A DNA stretch of 64,000 bases from Halomonas sp. CUBES01. GTDB taxonomy: Bacteria > Pseudomonadota > Gammaproteobacteria > Pseudomonadales > Halomonadaceae. Of the stretch, positions 7,787 through 15,561 are shown one piece after another. Numbering within the stretch: the stretch's first letter is position 1; each line of letters opens with the position of its first letter. The translations under genes were made by a program, and so were the position numbers. Under the pieces are notes generated by a model. It saw nothing but the letters and a program-made list of their open reading frames with translations, ran no database searches and was not told the DNA's origin. The stretch lies in contig NZ_JAJLLW010000001.1 of the NCBI RefSeq assembly GCF_020991005.1, forward strand, positions 434,001-498,000, read 5' to 3'.

Positions 7787-8676
7787 TACTTATGAACCGG
7801 AACCCCCGGGTAAAGCTGCAGGCGCTGTCGCTCCAGGTGCAAGCCGCGCCAGGCGTGCAAGACCAGCACCAGAATCACCACGCCACCGCCAATCAGCGTG
7901 GAGGTCGTAGGTGTCTCGCCCAGCAACCACCAGACCCAGAGCGTGCCCAGTGCGGTTTCGACCAGATAGAATAGCGCCACCTCAGTCGACGGAAGGTAGC
8001 GGGTGGCGCTGTTGATCAGCACCGTTGCCAAGGGCATCTGTATCAGTCCCATCACTGCCAGTACGCCATAGCGCTCAGCGTCCAGGGTCAGCGGCGAGGC
8101 CATGGGCAGGGCAATCGCCGCCGAGAGCAGCCCGCCACCGGCAATCACCGTCATGGGGTCAATCGCTGGATAGCGGCGCAGCAGCGTCAGGTTGCCGCCG
8201 ATGGCCGCCGCCGCCGCCAAGGCATACAGGTTGCCGGCCAGCATCCCCATGGCCCCGTCGCCCATGAACACCAGGCCCATGCCCAGCATGCAGACGGCAA
8301 TGGCCACCAGGGTTCGCCGCGCGACGTTTTCGCCCAGGAAGATCCGTGAAAACAGCGCGGCAAACAGCGGCGCGGTACTCAGGATCACCACCACATTGGC
8401 GACGTTGGCGTTCATGACCGCCAGCACGAACAGGCTGGATATCAGCCCCAGCAGCAGAGCCGAGGCCAGTGAGGAAAACGGATTGCTGCAGAGTGTCGCC
8501 AGCCGCTTGCCTGCCCAGCACAATAGCCCCAGCACGCAGAACATCAATAACCCGCGCCAGAACACGATGGTCCAGCCGTCGGTGCGCGCCAGGCGTATCA
8601 GCAAGCCGTCGAAGCTGAGGCACACCACGCCCAGCACCACCATGACGAGGCCGCGTTGATAATGACTTGCCTGCAT
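7786..8676 (-). CDS. EamA/DMT-superfamily transporter
   Basis: Inner-membrane carrier of the drug/metabolite transporter superfamily, 296 residues, with two EamA repeats and about ten hydrophobic helices (first at VMVVLGVVCLSFDGLLIRLA). The second repeat carries LINSATRYLPSTEVALFYLVETALGTLWVWWLLGE in the position typical of the family. The ATG at 8676 is chosen because AGGGAA lies a few bases upstream; a longer in-frame start at 8754 would add a non-hydrophobic tail running through a terminator. It is transcribed opposite to the dgc operon. Substrate is unknown; amino acid or amine export is a guess from family. Confidence 0.85.
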   Translation of the reverse strand: MQASHYQRGLVMVVLGVVCLSFDGLLIRLARTDGWTIVFWRGLLMFCVLGLLCWAGKRLATLCSNPFSSLASALLLGLISSLFVLAVMNANVANVVVILSTAPLFAALFSRIFLGENVARRTLVAIAVCMLGMGLVFMGDGAMGMLAGNLYALAAAAAIGGNLTLLRRYPAIDPMTVIAGGGLLSAAIALPMASPLTLDAERYGVLAVMGLIQMPLATVLINSATRYLPSTEVALFYLVETALGTLWVWWLLGETPTTSTLIGGGVVILVLVLHAWRGLHLERQRLQLYPGVPVHK

Positions 8677-8694
8677 TGTCGGATTCCCTGCCGT

Positions 8695-8733
8695 GAATAA
8701 AAAGATAACCGCCCACCGATCAGGTGGGCGGTT
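8695..8733 (-). terminator. Rho-independent terminator of the sodium:solute symporter gene
   Basis: A perfect 11-base stem (8707-8717 with 8723-8733, five-base loop), followed on the minus strand by ATCTTTTTATTC. It stands between the symporter stop at 8785 and the EamA gene start, separating the two minus-strand genes. Confidence 0.88.
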
Positions 8734-8784
8734 GGGGCATTCATGGCGGGCCAAGGGTCATTGGCTCGCCAGACTTCCCTGTGC

Positions 8785-10548
8785 CTAGGGGGTGTCGACC
8801 TTGGCCGCAGGCGCCGCAGCGGCGTTCTGGGGGCGGGGGCGCACCACCCGGTAGCCGACGGCACCGGCAAGCAGCAGCATACCGCCGCAGCCGACCGCCA
8901 GCAGGTAGCCGCCCTGCACCGCGCCAGATGAGAGCCCGAAGCGCTCGGCGTAGCCTGCCAGGGTGACCGCGTATTGTTGCCATAAAAATACCCCGATGGC
9001 GACCCCGGACAGCATGGTGCACAGCGCAATCCAGCGGGTGCCGGACACCCAGCCGCTTAGCGCCTTGGCATCGAACTCATGCAGGAAGGCTCGATAGTCG
9101 GCCTCGGACGGGCTGACGCGGGTCAGGGCGGATGCCAGCACGATAGCTGCCAGCGCCATCAGCGTGCTCAGCAGCACCGGGTGCAGGTATACCGGCAGGC
9201 TGACCCACTCGGCCTGTACCATCAGCGACAGGATCAGGTTGCCGACAAACCCCACCGCCAGGCCCCAGCTGGCCCCGGCGGCGGTAATCCGCCGACTCCA
9301 GATACTCATCAGGGCCACCGGCCCCCAGGAGGAGGCAAACAGCGTGGCGGCAAACCAGACCACCGCCATGACCGCTGGCGGTTGGAAAAGCGCCAGCAGC
9401 AGCGCGATCAGTCCCGCTGCAAGCACGGCGATGCGGCTCTTGCGCAGGGCCGACTTTTCGTCCAGCGAGGCGGGGAGAATATCGTTGGACAGGCTAAAGC
9501 CGATGATCGACAGGAACGTCGAGCAGGATGACAGCCCGGCCGCGAACACCCCGGTGAGAATGACCACCCCAAGCCAGGCGGGCAGGATATTGAGCGCCAC
9601 CCAGACCATGGAACGTTCGGGGTCGAGGGTCGGGTCGTAGAGATTGATCGCCGCACCGGTCATCATCATCAGCGCATAGAAGACACCCAGGGCCACTGCC
9701 GTGAGCATGGCCGAGCGCATCACCACGTGCTCGTTACGCGCCATCAGGTAGCGGCTCGACTGCCAGGGGCTGGCCGCCAGCACCGCCGCCCAGACGAGGC
9801 CCAGGGTCAGGCCCCAGACAAGCGCTTCGCCGGGGGAGGAGAAGCTGGCATCGGGCCCGTCGATCACCCCGTGCCACAGGGCAATACCGGGCTTGTCGGT
9901 CTGGGTCAGTAGACCCTCGACAACGCCGCTCCAGCCACCCAGGTCCTGGATCACGTAGAGCGACCCGCCCACCGCCGCCAGCGAGAAAATCACGAACATG
10001 ATGGTATCGGTGAGCATCACGCCGGGCGAGCCCGAATACAGAATAAAGCCAGTGTAGGTGGCCCACACCAGCACCAGGCCCACCCAATAGGGCATGCCGG
10101 TCAGCTCGGCGAACATGATGCCCGCGCCCTGCATCACGCCCAGTAGATAGGCACCCAGGCCGAACACCGTGGTGAGCCCGGCAATGACCTGAACACGGCG
10201 TGAGGCAAAACGTTTGCCAAAAAACTCCGGCACGGTCTTGGCGCCGCTGCGGCGCAGATAGCGGCCAAATACCAAGGCGCCCAGCAGGCAGCCCGAGGTG
10301 CTCACCGCCGCAAAAATCAGCATGACAAAGGGGTAGCCCTGGTAGGCAAAGCCCGTTTCGCCGAGAAAGGCGCTGGTGCTCAGGTAACTGGCCACCAGCG
10401 TGCCCAGAATAAAGAAGGTAGGCGCATTACGACCGGCGACCAGATAGTCATCCAGCCCTTTGACGCGTCGCCCGGCCAGATGGCCGATGACAAAATAGCC
10501 GACCAGACTCAACAGTATTGCGATGGTATAAATCATGAGCATAACCAT
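8785..10548 (-). CDS. Sodium:solute symporter (SSS family)
   Basis: Secondary transporter of the SSS/SLC5 family, 587 residues, with about 13 transmembrane helices and a short polar tail (RPRPQNAAAAPAAKVDTP). The N-terminal family signature is GLDDYLVAGRNAPTFFILGTLVASYLSTSAFLGETGFAYQGY split across helices 2 and 3; the sodium-site region SSCSTFLSIIGFSLSNDI is present. None of the clustered ATGs at 10548, 10542 and 10536 has a clear ribosome site, so the start is uncertain. It lies between the BCCT carrier and the EamA gene with terminators on both sides, so it is probably its own transcript. Substrate is unknown; the neighbourhood suggests a betaine-derived or organic acid solute. Confidence 0.85.
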   Translation of the reverse strand: MVMLMIYTIAILLSLVGYFVIGHLAGRRVKGLDDYLVAGRNAPTFFILGTLVASYLSTSAFLGETGFAYQGYPFVMLIFAAVSTSGCLLGALVFGRYLRRSGAKTVPEFFGKRFASRRVQVIAGLTTVFGLGAYLLGVMQGAGIMFAELTGMPYWVGLVLVWATYTGFILYSGSPGVMLTDTIMFVIFSLAAVGGSLYVIQDLGGWSGVVEGLLTQTDKPGIALWHGVIDGPDASFSSPGEALVWGLTLGLVWAAVLAASPWQSSRYLMARNEHVVMRSAMLTAVALGVFYALMMMTGAAINLYDPTLDPERSMVWVALNILPAWLGVVILTGVFAAGLSSCSTFLSIIGFSLSNDILPASLDEKSALRKSRIAVLAAGLIALLLALFQPPAVMAVVWFAATLFASSWGPVALMSIWSRRITAAGASWGLAVGFVGNLILSLMVQAEWVSLPVYLHPVLLSTLMALAAIVLASALTRVSPSEADYRAFLHEFDAKALSGWVSGTRWIALCTMLSGVAIGVFLWQQYAVTLAGYAERFGLSSGAVQGGYLLAVGCGGMLLLAGAVGYRVVRPRPQNAAAAPAAKVDTP

Positions 10549-10636
10549 GGGGTTGTTAACATTGTGACGTCATGGTGCAGCGCTTTATCGGCGCGCTCAT
10601 TGTTGCCAGCGGCACCCAATGCAGCAATTACGACAC

Positions 10637-10665
10637 GAAAAAAGGGCGCCATGATAATGGCGCCC
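10637..10665 (-). terminator. Rho-independent terminator of the BCCT gene
   Basis: A 9-base perfect stem (10644-10652 with 10657-10665, loop GATA), followed on the minus strand by six T residues (complement of 10638-10643). It lies 21 bases beyond the BCCT stop codon. Confidence 0.88.
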
Positions 10666-10685
10666 CGATAACAGCAGAGCGTCGA

Positions 10686-12266
10686 TCAGCGGGCAGGGGT
10701 GGGCACGGCGTTGAGCTCGCGCCACTCCTTGTGAAGCCCCATGTAAAGGCTGAAGCACATCACCAGCAGCACCAGTGTGAAGGGCAGCCCGGTGGCCACG
10801 GCGCCGGCTTGCAGCGCGCTGAGTGCCGTGTTGCCGCCGCCGTACAGCAGCACGCCGGCGATCACGCCTTCAAGTGCGGCCCAGAATACCCGCTGGCCCT
10901 TGGGCGCATCGGTCTTGCCGCCGGCGGTGATGTTGTCGATGACCAGTGAGCCGGAGTCCGACGAGGTGATGAAGAACACCAGCACCAGAATAATCGCCAG
11001 CGTCGAGGTGATGCCGGTCAGTGGAAGCTGCTCGAGCATGTGGAACATGGCCAGCGAGACGTCGCCAATGCCGTTGGCCAGCTCGCCCACGCCGTTGGAG
11101 GCCTGGAAGAGTGCCGTGCCGCCAAAGGCGCTCATCCACACCAGCGTCACCACTGTGGGCACCAGCAGTACCGCGATCAGGAACTCACGCACCGTGCGGC
11201 CCCGGGAAACGCGGGCAATGAACATGCCGACGAACGGAGACCAGGAAATCCACCACGCCCAGTAGAAGATCGTCCAGCCGTGGTACCAGGTATCGTCCTC
11301 GCGGCCAATCCAGTTGGACAGCGGCAGCAAGTGGCCCACGTAGTCCAGCGCCGTGGTGCCGAACCCGGTCACGATCATCAGCGTCGGCCCCGCGATCACC
11401 ACAAACAGCAATAGCAGTGCGGCGATGACCATGTTGATGTTCGAGAACAGCTTGACGCCGCCGTCGATGCCCCGCCATACCGAGAACAGCGCAATCACCG
11501 TCACGGCCACGATAATCGCCAATTGGGTGCCGATGGTGTTGGGAATGCCGAACAGATAGGCAAGCCCGCCCGCAGCCTGGGTGGCGCCAAAGCCAAGCGA
11601 GGTGGCCAGGCCAAAGATAGTGGCCAGCACGGCAAAGATATCGATGATATGCCCCGCCCAGCCACGGGTCCGCTCGCCCAGGATCGGGTAGAAAGCGGAG
11701 CGCAGCGTCAGCGGCATGCCCTTGTTATAGGCAAAGAAGGCCAGGGACAGGGCGACCACGCCGTAGATCGCCCAGGGGTGCAGGCCCCAGTGGAACATGG
11801 TCGCGCCCATGGCGGCGCTGGCGCCTTCCGGCGTTCCCGCCGGCGTATTCAGGGGCGTGCCGTACCAGTCGGTGTAGTAGGCCACGGGCTCGGCCACGCT
11901 CCAGAACATCAGGCCGATGCCCATGCCCGCCGCAAACAGCATGGCGAACCAGGAGGCGAGCGAGTATTCCGGCTTGGCATCCTTGCCGCCCAGGCGAATC
12001 CGCCCCAGCGGCAGGCAGATCAACACGAGGCAGAACACGACAAAGATGTTGCCCGCGATCATGAACAGCCAGTCGAAGTGCTCGATCGACCAGTTCTTGG
12101 CAAAGCCCAGATGACTGTTGGCAGCATCCGGGTAGATGAGCGCGTAAAGAATGAAGGCCAGAATGGCCAGCGCCGACAGCGGGAAAACGGGATTATGAAA
12201 ATCCAGCCCCATTATCTGAGTGTTGTCCTGTCCTGGCGACAGAACCGGGTCGTCATTGTTGTTCAT
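10686..12266 (-). CDS. BCCT family betaine/choline/carnitine transporter
   Basis: Sodium- or proton-coupled uptake carrier for quaternary amines, 526 residues, with 12 predicted helices. The family signatures are visible: FAAGMGIGLMFWSVAEP (glycine-rich helix with the substrate-binding aromatic region) and FYWAWWISWSPFVGMFIARVSRGR (helix 8 signature). There is no long C-terminal osmosensing extension as in BetT, which suits uptake for catabolism. The ATG at 12266 is preferred because AAGGAA precedes it by five bases; an upstream ATG at 12296 is in frame. It is divergent from the formaldehyde dehydrogenase gene, and glycine betaine or choline is the probable substrate. Confidence 0.92.
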   Translation of the reverse strand: MNNNDDPVLSPGQDNTQIMGLDFHNPVFPLSALAILAFILYALIYPDAANSHLGFAKNWSIEHFDWLFMIAGNIFVVFCLVLICLPLGRIRLGGKDAKPEYSLASWFAMLFAAGMGIGLMFWSVAEPVAYYTDWYGTPLNTPAGTPEGASAAMGATMFHWGLHPWAIYGVVALSLAFFAYNKGMPLTLRSAFYPILGERTRGWAGHIIDIFAVLATIFGLATSLGFGATQAAGGLAYLFGIPNTIGTQLAIIVAVTVIALFSVWRGIDGGVKLFSNINMVIAALLLLFVVIAGPTLMIVTGFGTTALDYVGHLLPLSNWIGREDDTWYHGWTIFYWAWWISWSPFVGMFIARVSRGRTVREFLIAVLLVPTVVTLVWMSAFGGTALFQASNGVGELANGIGDVSLAMFHMLEQLPLTGITSTLAIILVLVFFITSSDSGSLVIDNITAGGKTDAPKGQRVFWAALEGVIAGVLLYGGGNTALSALQAGAVATGLPFTLVLLVMCFSLYMGLHKEWRELNAVPTPAR

Positions 12267-12509
12267 TGGGTTTCCTTGGTGGCTCTTGTTAGACATCGGC
12301 GAGGTGTCAGCGTCGCCGACCCTGCAAATTGTTGAGCCTGTTTCAGAACAACAGTGTCGTGAAAGCGACCCCTAGCTATTCGTCCTGACAGGGATGTCTC
12401 GAATAGATATGTGAGTGCCTTTTTGGAGTAAGTCCAGCGCCACGGACGGGCTAGGGTGGAAAAGCGCAATCCACCATTCGAGCAGAATAACAAACCACAG
12501 GAGCCAGCC
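12267..12509. promoter_or_regulatory. Divergent promoter region between BCCT and formaldehyde dehydrogenase genes
   Basis: A 243-base gene-free stretch that must hold promoters in both directions. It contains a perfect 7-base inverted repeat, CTATTCG at 12376-12382 and CGAATAG at 12400-12406, with 17 bases between the arms, a plausible dimer-binding site. I cannot assign a regulator, and no convincing sigma-70 hexamers stand out. Confidence 0.4.
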
Positions 12510-13700
12510 ATGAATGCAGCCAATCGCGGAGTGGTCTACAAAGGGCCGGGTGAAGTCGCCGTCGAGTCCATCGCCTATCCTGAGCTTGCTCTAGGCAATC
12601 GCAAATGCGAGCACGGCGTCATCCTCAAGGTCGTCACCACCAATATCTGCGGCAGCGACCAGCATATGGTGCGCGGCCGTACCACTGCCCAACCTGGCCT
12701 GGTACTCGGCCACGAGATCACCGGTATGGTGGTCGAGACCGGGCGCGACGTCGAGTTCATCAAGCCGGGCGACCTGGTCTCGGTGCCGTTCAATATTGCC
12801 TGCGGCCGCTGCCGCAACTGCAAGTCCGGCCAGACCGGGATCTGCCTCAACGTCAACCCGTCCCGCCCGGGCGCCGCCTACGGCTACGTGGACATGGGCG
12901 GCTGGGTCGGCGGTCAGACCGAATACGTCATGGTGCCCTACGCCGACTTTAACCTGCTGAAATTCCCGGACGCCGATCAGGCCATGGAGAAGATCAAGGA
13001 CCTGACCCTGCTTTCCGATATCTTCCCCACCGGCTTCCACGGCTGCGTGACCGCCGGTGTCGGTCCGGGCAGCACCGTCTATATCGCCGGTGCCGGGCCC
13101 GTCGGGTTGGCGGCGGCGGTGTCCGCCCAGTTGCTGGGCGCGGCCTGTGTGATCGTCGGCGACATGATCGAAGAGCGCCTGGCCCAGGCCCGGAGCTTCG
13201 GCTGCGAGACGATCGACCTGACCCAGGACGGCGACATGGCCGACAAGATCGAGGTGATTCTCGGCGAGCGCGAGGTCGATGCCTTTGTCGACTGCGTCGG
13301 CTTTGAAGCTCACGCTTGCGGCTGCAACCACGGCAAGGAAGCGCCTGCCACGGTGCTCAACTCGGCGATGTCGCTGACCCGCGCGGGCGGCCAGATCGGT
13401 ATTCCCGGCCTCTACGTGACCGAAGACCCCGGTTCGGAAGACGAGGCGGCCAAGCAGGGTGCCCTGAGCATGCGCTTTGGTCTCGGCTGGGCCAAATCCC
13501 ACAGTTTCCATACCGGTCAGTGTCCGGTAATGAAGTACCATCGCCCGCTGATGCAGGCTATTCTGTTTGGCAAGGTCAACATCGCCGATGCGGTCAATGT
13601 CCAGATGATCAACCTGGATCAGGCGCCTCAGGGCTATGCCGACTTCGACGGCGGTGCGGCCAAGAAATTCGTCATCGATCCCCATGGCAGCGTGGCCTGA
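12510..13700 (+). CDS. fdhA: Glutathione-independent formaldehyde dehydrogenase
   Basis: Zinc- and NAD-dependent dehydrogenase oxidising formaldehyde to formate without a thiol cofactor, 396 residues, the usual length for Pseudomonas putida-type FdhA. Catalytic zinc ligands are in NICGSDQH and LGHEITG; the structural zinc site is CGRCRNCKSGQTGIC; the NAD fold is IAGAGPVGLAAA. The ATG at 12510 follows CAGGAG at good spacing, whereas an earlier in-frame ATG at 12456 has none. In this island it detoxifies the formaldehyde released by the demethylases and feeds the formate dehydrogenase directly downstream. Confidence 0.95.
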   Translation: MNAANRGVVYKGPGEVAVESIAYPELALGNRKCEHGVILKVVTTNICGSDQHMVRGRTTAQPGLVLGHEITGMVVETGRDVEFIKPGDLVSVPFNIACGRCRNCKSGQTGICLNVNPSRPGAAYGYVDMGGWVGGQTEYVMVPYADFNLLKFPDADQAMEKIKDLTLLSDIFPTGFHGCVTAGVGPGSTVYIAGAGPVGLAAAVSAQLLGAACVIVGDMIEERLAQARSFGCETIDLTQDGDMADKIEVILGEREVDAFVDCVGFEAHACGCNHGKEAPATVLNSAMSLTRAGGQIGIPGLYVTEDPGSEDEAAKQGALSMRFGLGWAKSHSFHTGQCPVMKYHRPLMQAILFGKVNIADAVNVQMINLDQAPQGYADFDGGAAKKFVIDPHGSVA

Positions 13701-13760
13701 TAACTGAGCAACCGATTAGTATCGCCTGTTTCCGCCTGAGGACAGGTTAGTGAGACCCTA

Positions 13761-13784
13761 GACGGCGCCCCGCGGGGTGCCGTC
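13761..13784 (+). terminator. Hairpin after formaldehyde dehydrogenase gene
   Basis: A GC-rich palindrome of about 10 base pairs (GACGGC arm at 13761-13766 and its complement at 13779-13784, enclosing CCCCGCGGGG), followed by TTCGTT. The weak T run makes it a modest terminator or an attenuating hairpin before the formate dehydrogenase genes. Confidence 0.6.
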
Positions 13785-13831
13785 TTCGTTCCTCCGTTAA
13801 AAAAAGCCGTATAGCTAATAATGAGTGACCC

Positions 13832-15550
13832 ATGACCGTCCAGACCGTGACCCCCAAGCGCCCCTTCCGCGGCAAGCCTCGCGGCCGTGACCTCGATCCC
13901 ATCCGCCTTGAGGGCTTGCGCGACCTGCTGGGCGACGAGCGCCAGGACGCCACGCTGCGCCGCCGCGACCTGCTGATCGAACACCTTCACGTCATTCAGG
14001 ATGTTCGGGGCCATCTGCTGCTGGCGGATCTGCGCGCCCTGGCGACCTACATGAACCTGCCCATGGCCGCCGTCTACGAGACCGCTACCTTCTACGCCCA
14101 CTTCGACGTCATCCATGACGACCAGCAGGTGCCGCCCGAGGTGACCATCCGCGTCTGCGATTCCCTGTCCTGTCAGCTGGCCGGTGCCGAGGCGCTCAAG
14201 GCACAGCTTGAAGCCGACGTGGATGTCGAGCAGGTGCGGGTGCTGCGGGCGCCCTGCATGGGCCGCTGCGACACGGCACCGGTGGCCGAGGTGGGGCACT
14301 ATCATGTGCCGTTCGCCACCCAGGCACGCGTCGCGTCGGTGATCGAGGAGGCACACTTTCACCCGGATCCCGTCGTCTGGCAGCGACTGGACGACTATCG
14401 CCGCGAAGACGGTTTCGCCCTGCTGCAAGCCTGTCGCGAGGGCGAGGTCACGGTGGAGGCGCTGATGGACGCAATGCAGCAGGCCAATCTGCGCGGTCTG
14501 GGCGGTGCGGGGTTCCCGACCTTCAAGAAGTGGTACTTCGTGCGCCAGGAGGCCGGTCCCCGCTACTGCGCCATCAACGCCGACGAGGGCGAGCCTGGCA
14601 CCTTCAAGGACCGCTATTACCTAGAGCGCTCGCCCCACCAGTTTCTGGAAGGGGCGCTGGTCAGCGCTTGGGCGGTCGACGCCGAGGCACTGTATATCTA
14701 CCTGCGCGATGAGTATCCGGCCTTGCATGGCGTGCTGCGCGAGGCCATTGGCGAGCTCGAGGCGGCGGGCTTGGTGGCGCCTGGCTATATCGTGCTGCGG
14801 CGCGGTGCTGGGGCTTACATCTGCGGTGAAGAGTCGGCGATGATCGAGTCCCTGGAAGGCAAGCCGGGCAAGCCCCGCCATCGCCCGCCGTTCGTCGCCC
14901 AGCGGGGGCTCTTCGATCAGCCGACGCTGGTCAATAACGTCGAGACCGTCTACTGGATCCCGATGATCTGGCAGCGCGGCGCGGAGGCCTTTGCAAGCCA
15001 GGGTCGCCATGGCCGGGTGGGGGTGCGCAGCTTCTCGGTCTCGGGTCGGGTCAAGCACCCCGGCGTGTATCTGGCACCGGCGGGGATCACCTTAAACGAG
15101 CTGATTGACGAGTACTGCGGCGGCATGGCCGACGGCCATCGACTGGTCGCCTATCTACCCGGCGGCGCTTCGGGCGGCATTCTGCCCGCAGCCAAGGCCG
15201 ATATCCCCCTCGACTTTGACACCCTCCAGGAGCACGGCTGCTTTATTGGCTCCGCCGCGGTGATCGTGCTTTCCGACCAGGACGATCTGCGCGGGGTCGC
15301 GACCAATCTGCTGGCGTTCTTTGCCGACGAATCCTGTGGTCAGTGCACGCCCTGCCGGGTGGGCACGGAAAAGATGCTCACCCTGCTCGAACGCAACGAG
15401 TGGGACGCCGGGCTGATGACGCAGCTCTCACAGGTGATGGTGGACGCCTCCATCTGCGGGCTTGGCCAGGCGGCGCCCAATCCGGTGCTGGGGCTGCTCA
15501 AGGATTTTCGCGGCGAGCTTGCCGCCCAGAACGTCATCGTCAAGGGGTAG
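13832..15550 (+). CDS. NAD-dependent formate dehydrogenase, fused gamma-beta (NuoE-NuoF-like) subunit
   Basis: Diaphorase arm of a molybdenum formate dehydrogenase, 572 residues. Residues ~20-165 match NuoE/FdsG with 2Fe-2S cysteines in VCDSLSC and CMGRCDTAP. Residues ~190-560 match NuoF/FdsB: FMN/NAD motifs GLGGAGFPTFKKW, NADEGEPGTFKDR and GAYICGEESAMIESLEGKPG, then 4Fe-4S cysteines in ESCGQCTPCR and the later CGLGQAAPNP. The single chain replaces separate fdsG and fdsB genes. It passes electrons from the molybdenum subunit to NAD. The downstream subunit starts about 11 bases after its stop, so they form an operon. Confidence 0.92.
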   Translation: MTVQTVTPKRPFRGKPRGRDLDPIRLEGLRDLLGDERQDATLRRRDLLIEHLHVIQDVRGHLLLADLRALATYMNLPMAAVYETATFYAHFDVIHDDQQVPPEVTIRVCDSLSCQLAGAEALKAQLEADVDVEQVRVLRAPCMGRCDTAPVAEVGHYHVPFATQARVASVIEEAHFHPDPVVWQRLDDYRREDGFALLQACREGEVTVEALMDAMQQANLRGLGGAGFPTFKKWYFVRQEAGPRYCAINADEGEPGTFKDRYYLERSPHQFLEGALVSAWAVDAEALYIYLRDEYPALHGVLREAIGELEAAGLVAPGYIVLRRGAGAYICGEESAMIESLEGKPGKPRHRPPFVAQRGLFDQPTLVNNVETVYWIPMIWQRGAEAFASQGRHGRVGVRSFSVSGRVKHPGVYLAPAGITLNELIDEYCGGMADGHRLVAYLPGGASGGILPAAKADIPLDFDTLQEHGCFIGSAAVIVLSDQDDLRGVATNLLAFFADESCGQCTPCRVGTEKMLTLLERNEWDAGLMTQLSQVMVDASICGLGQAAPNPVLGLLKDFRGELAAQNVIVKG

Positions 15551-15561
15551 GGGAGATGAAC

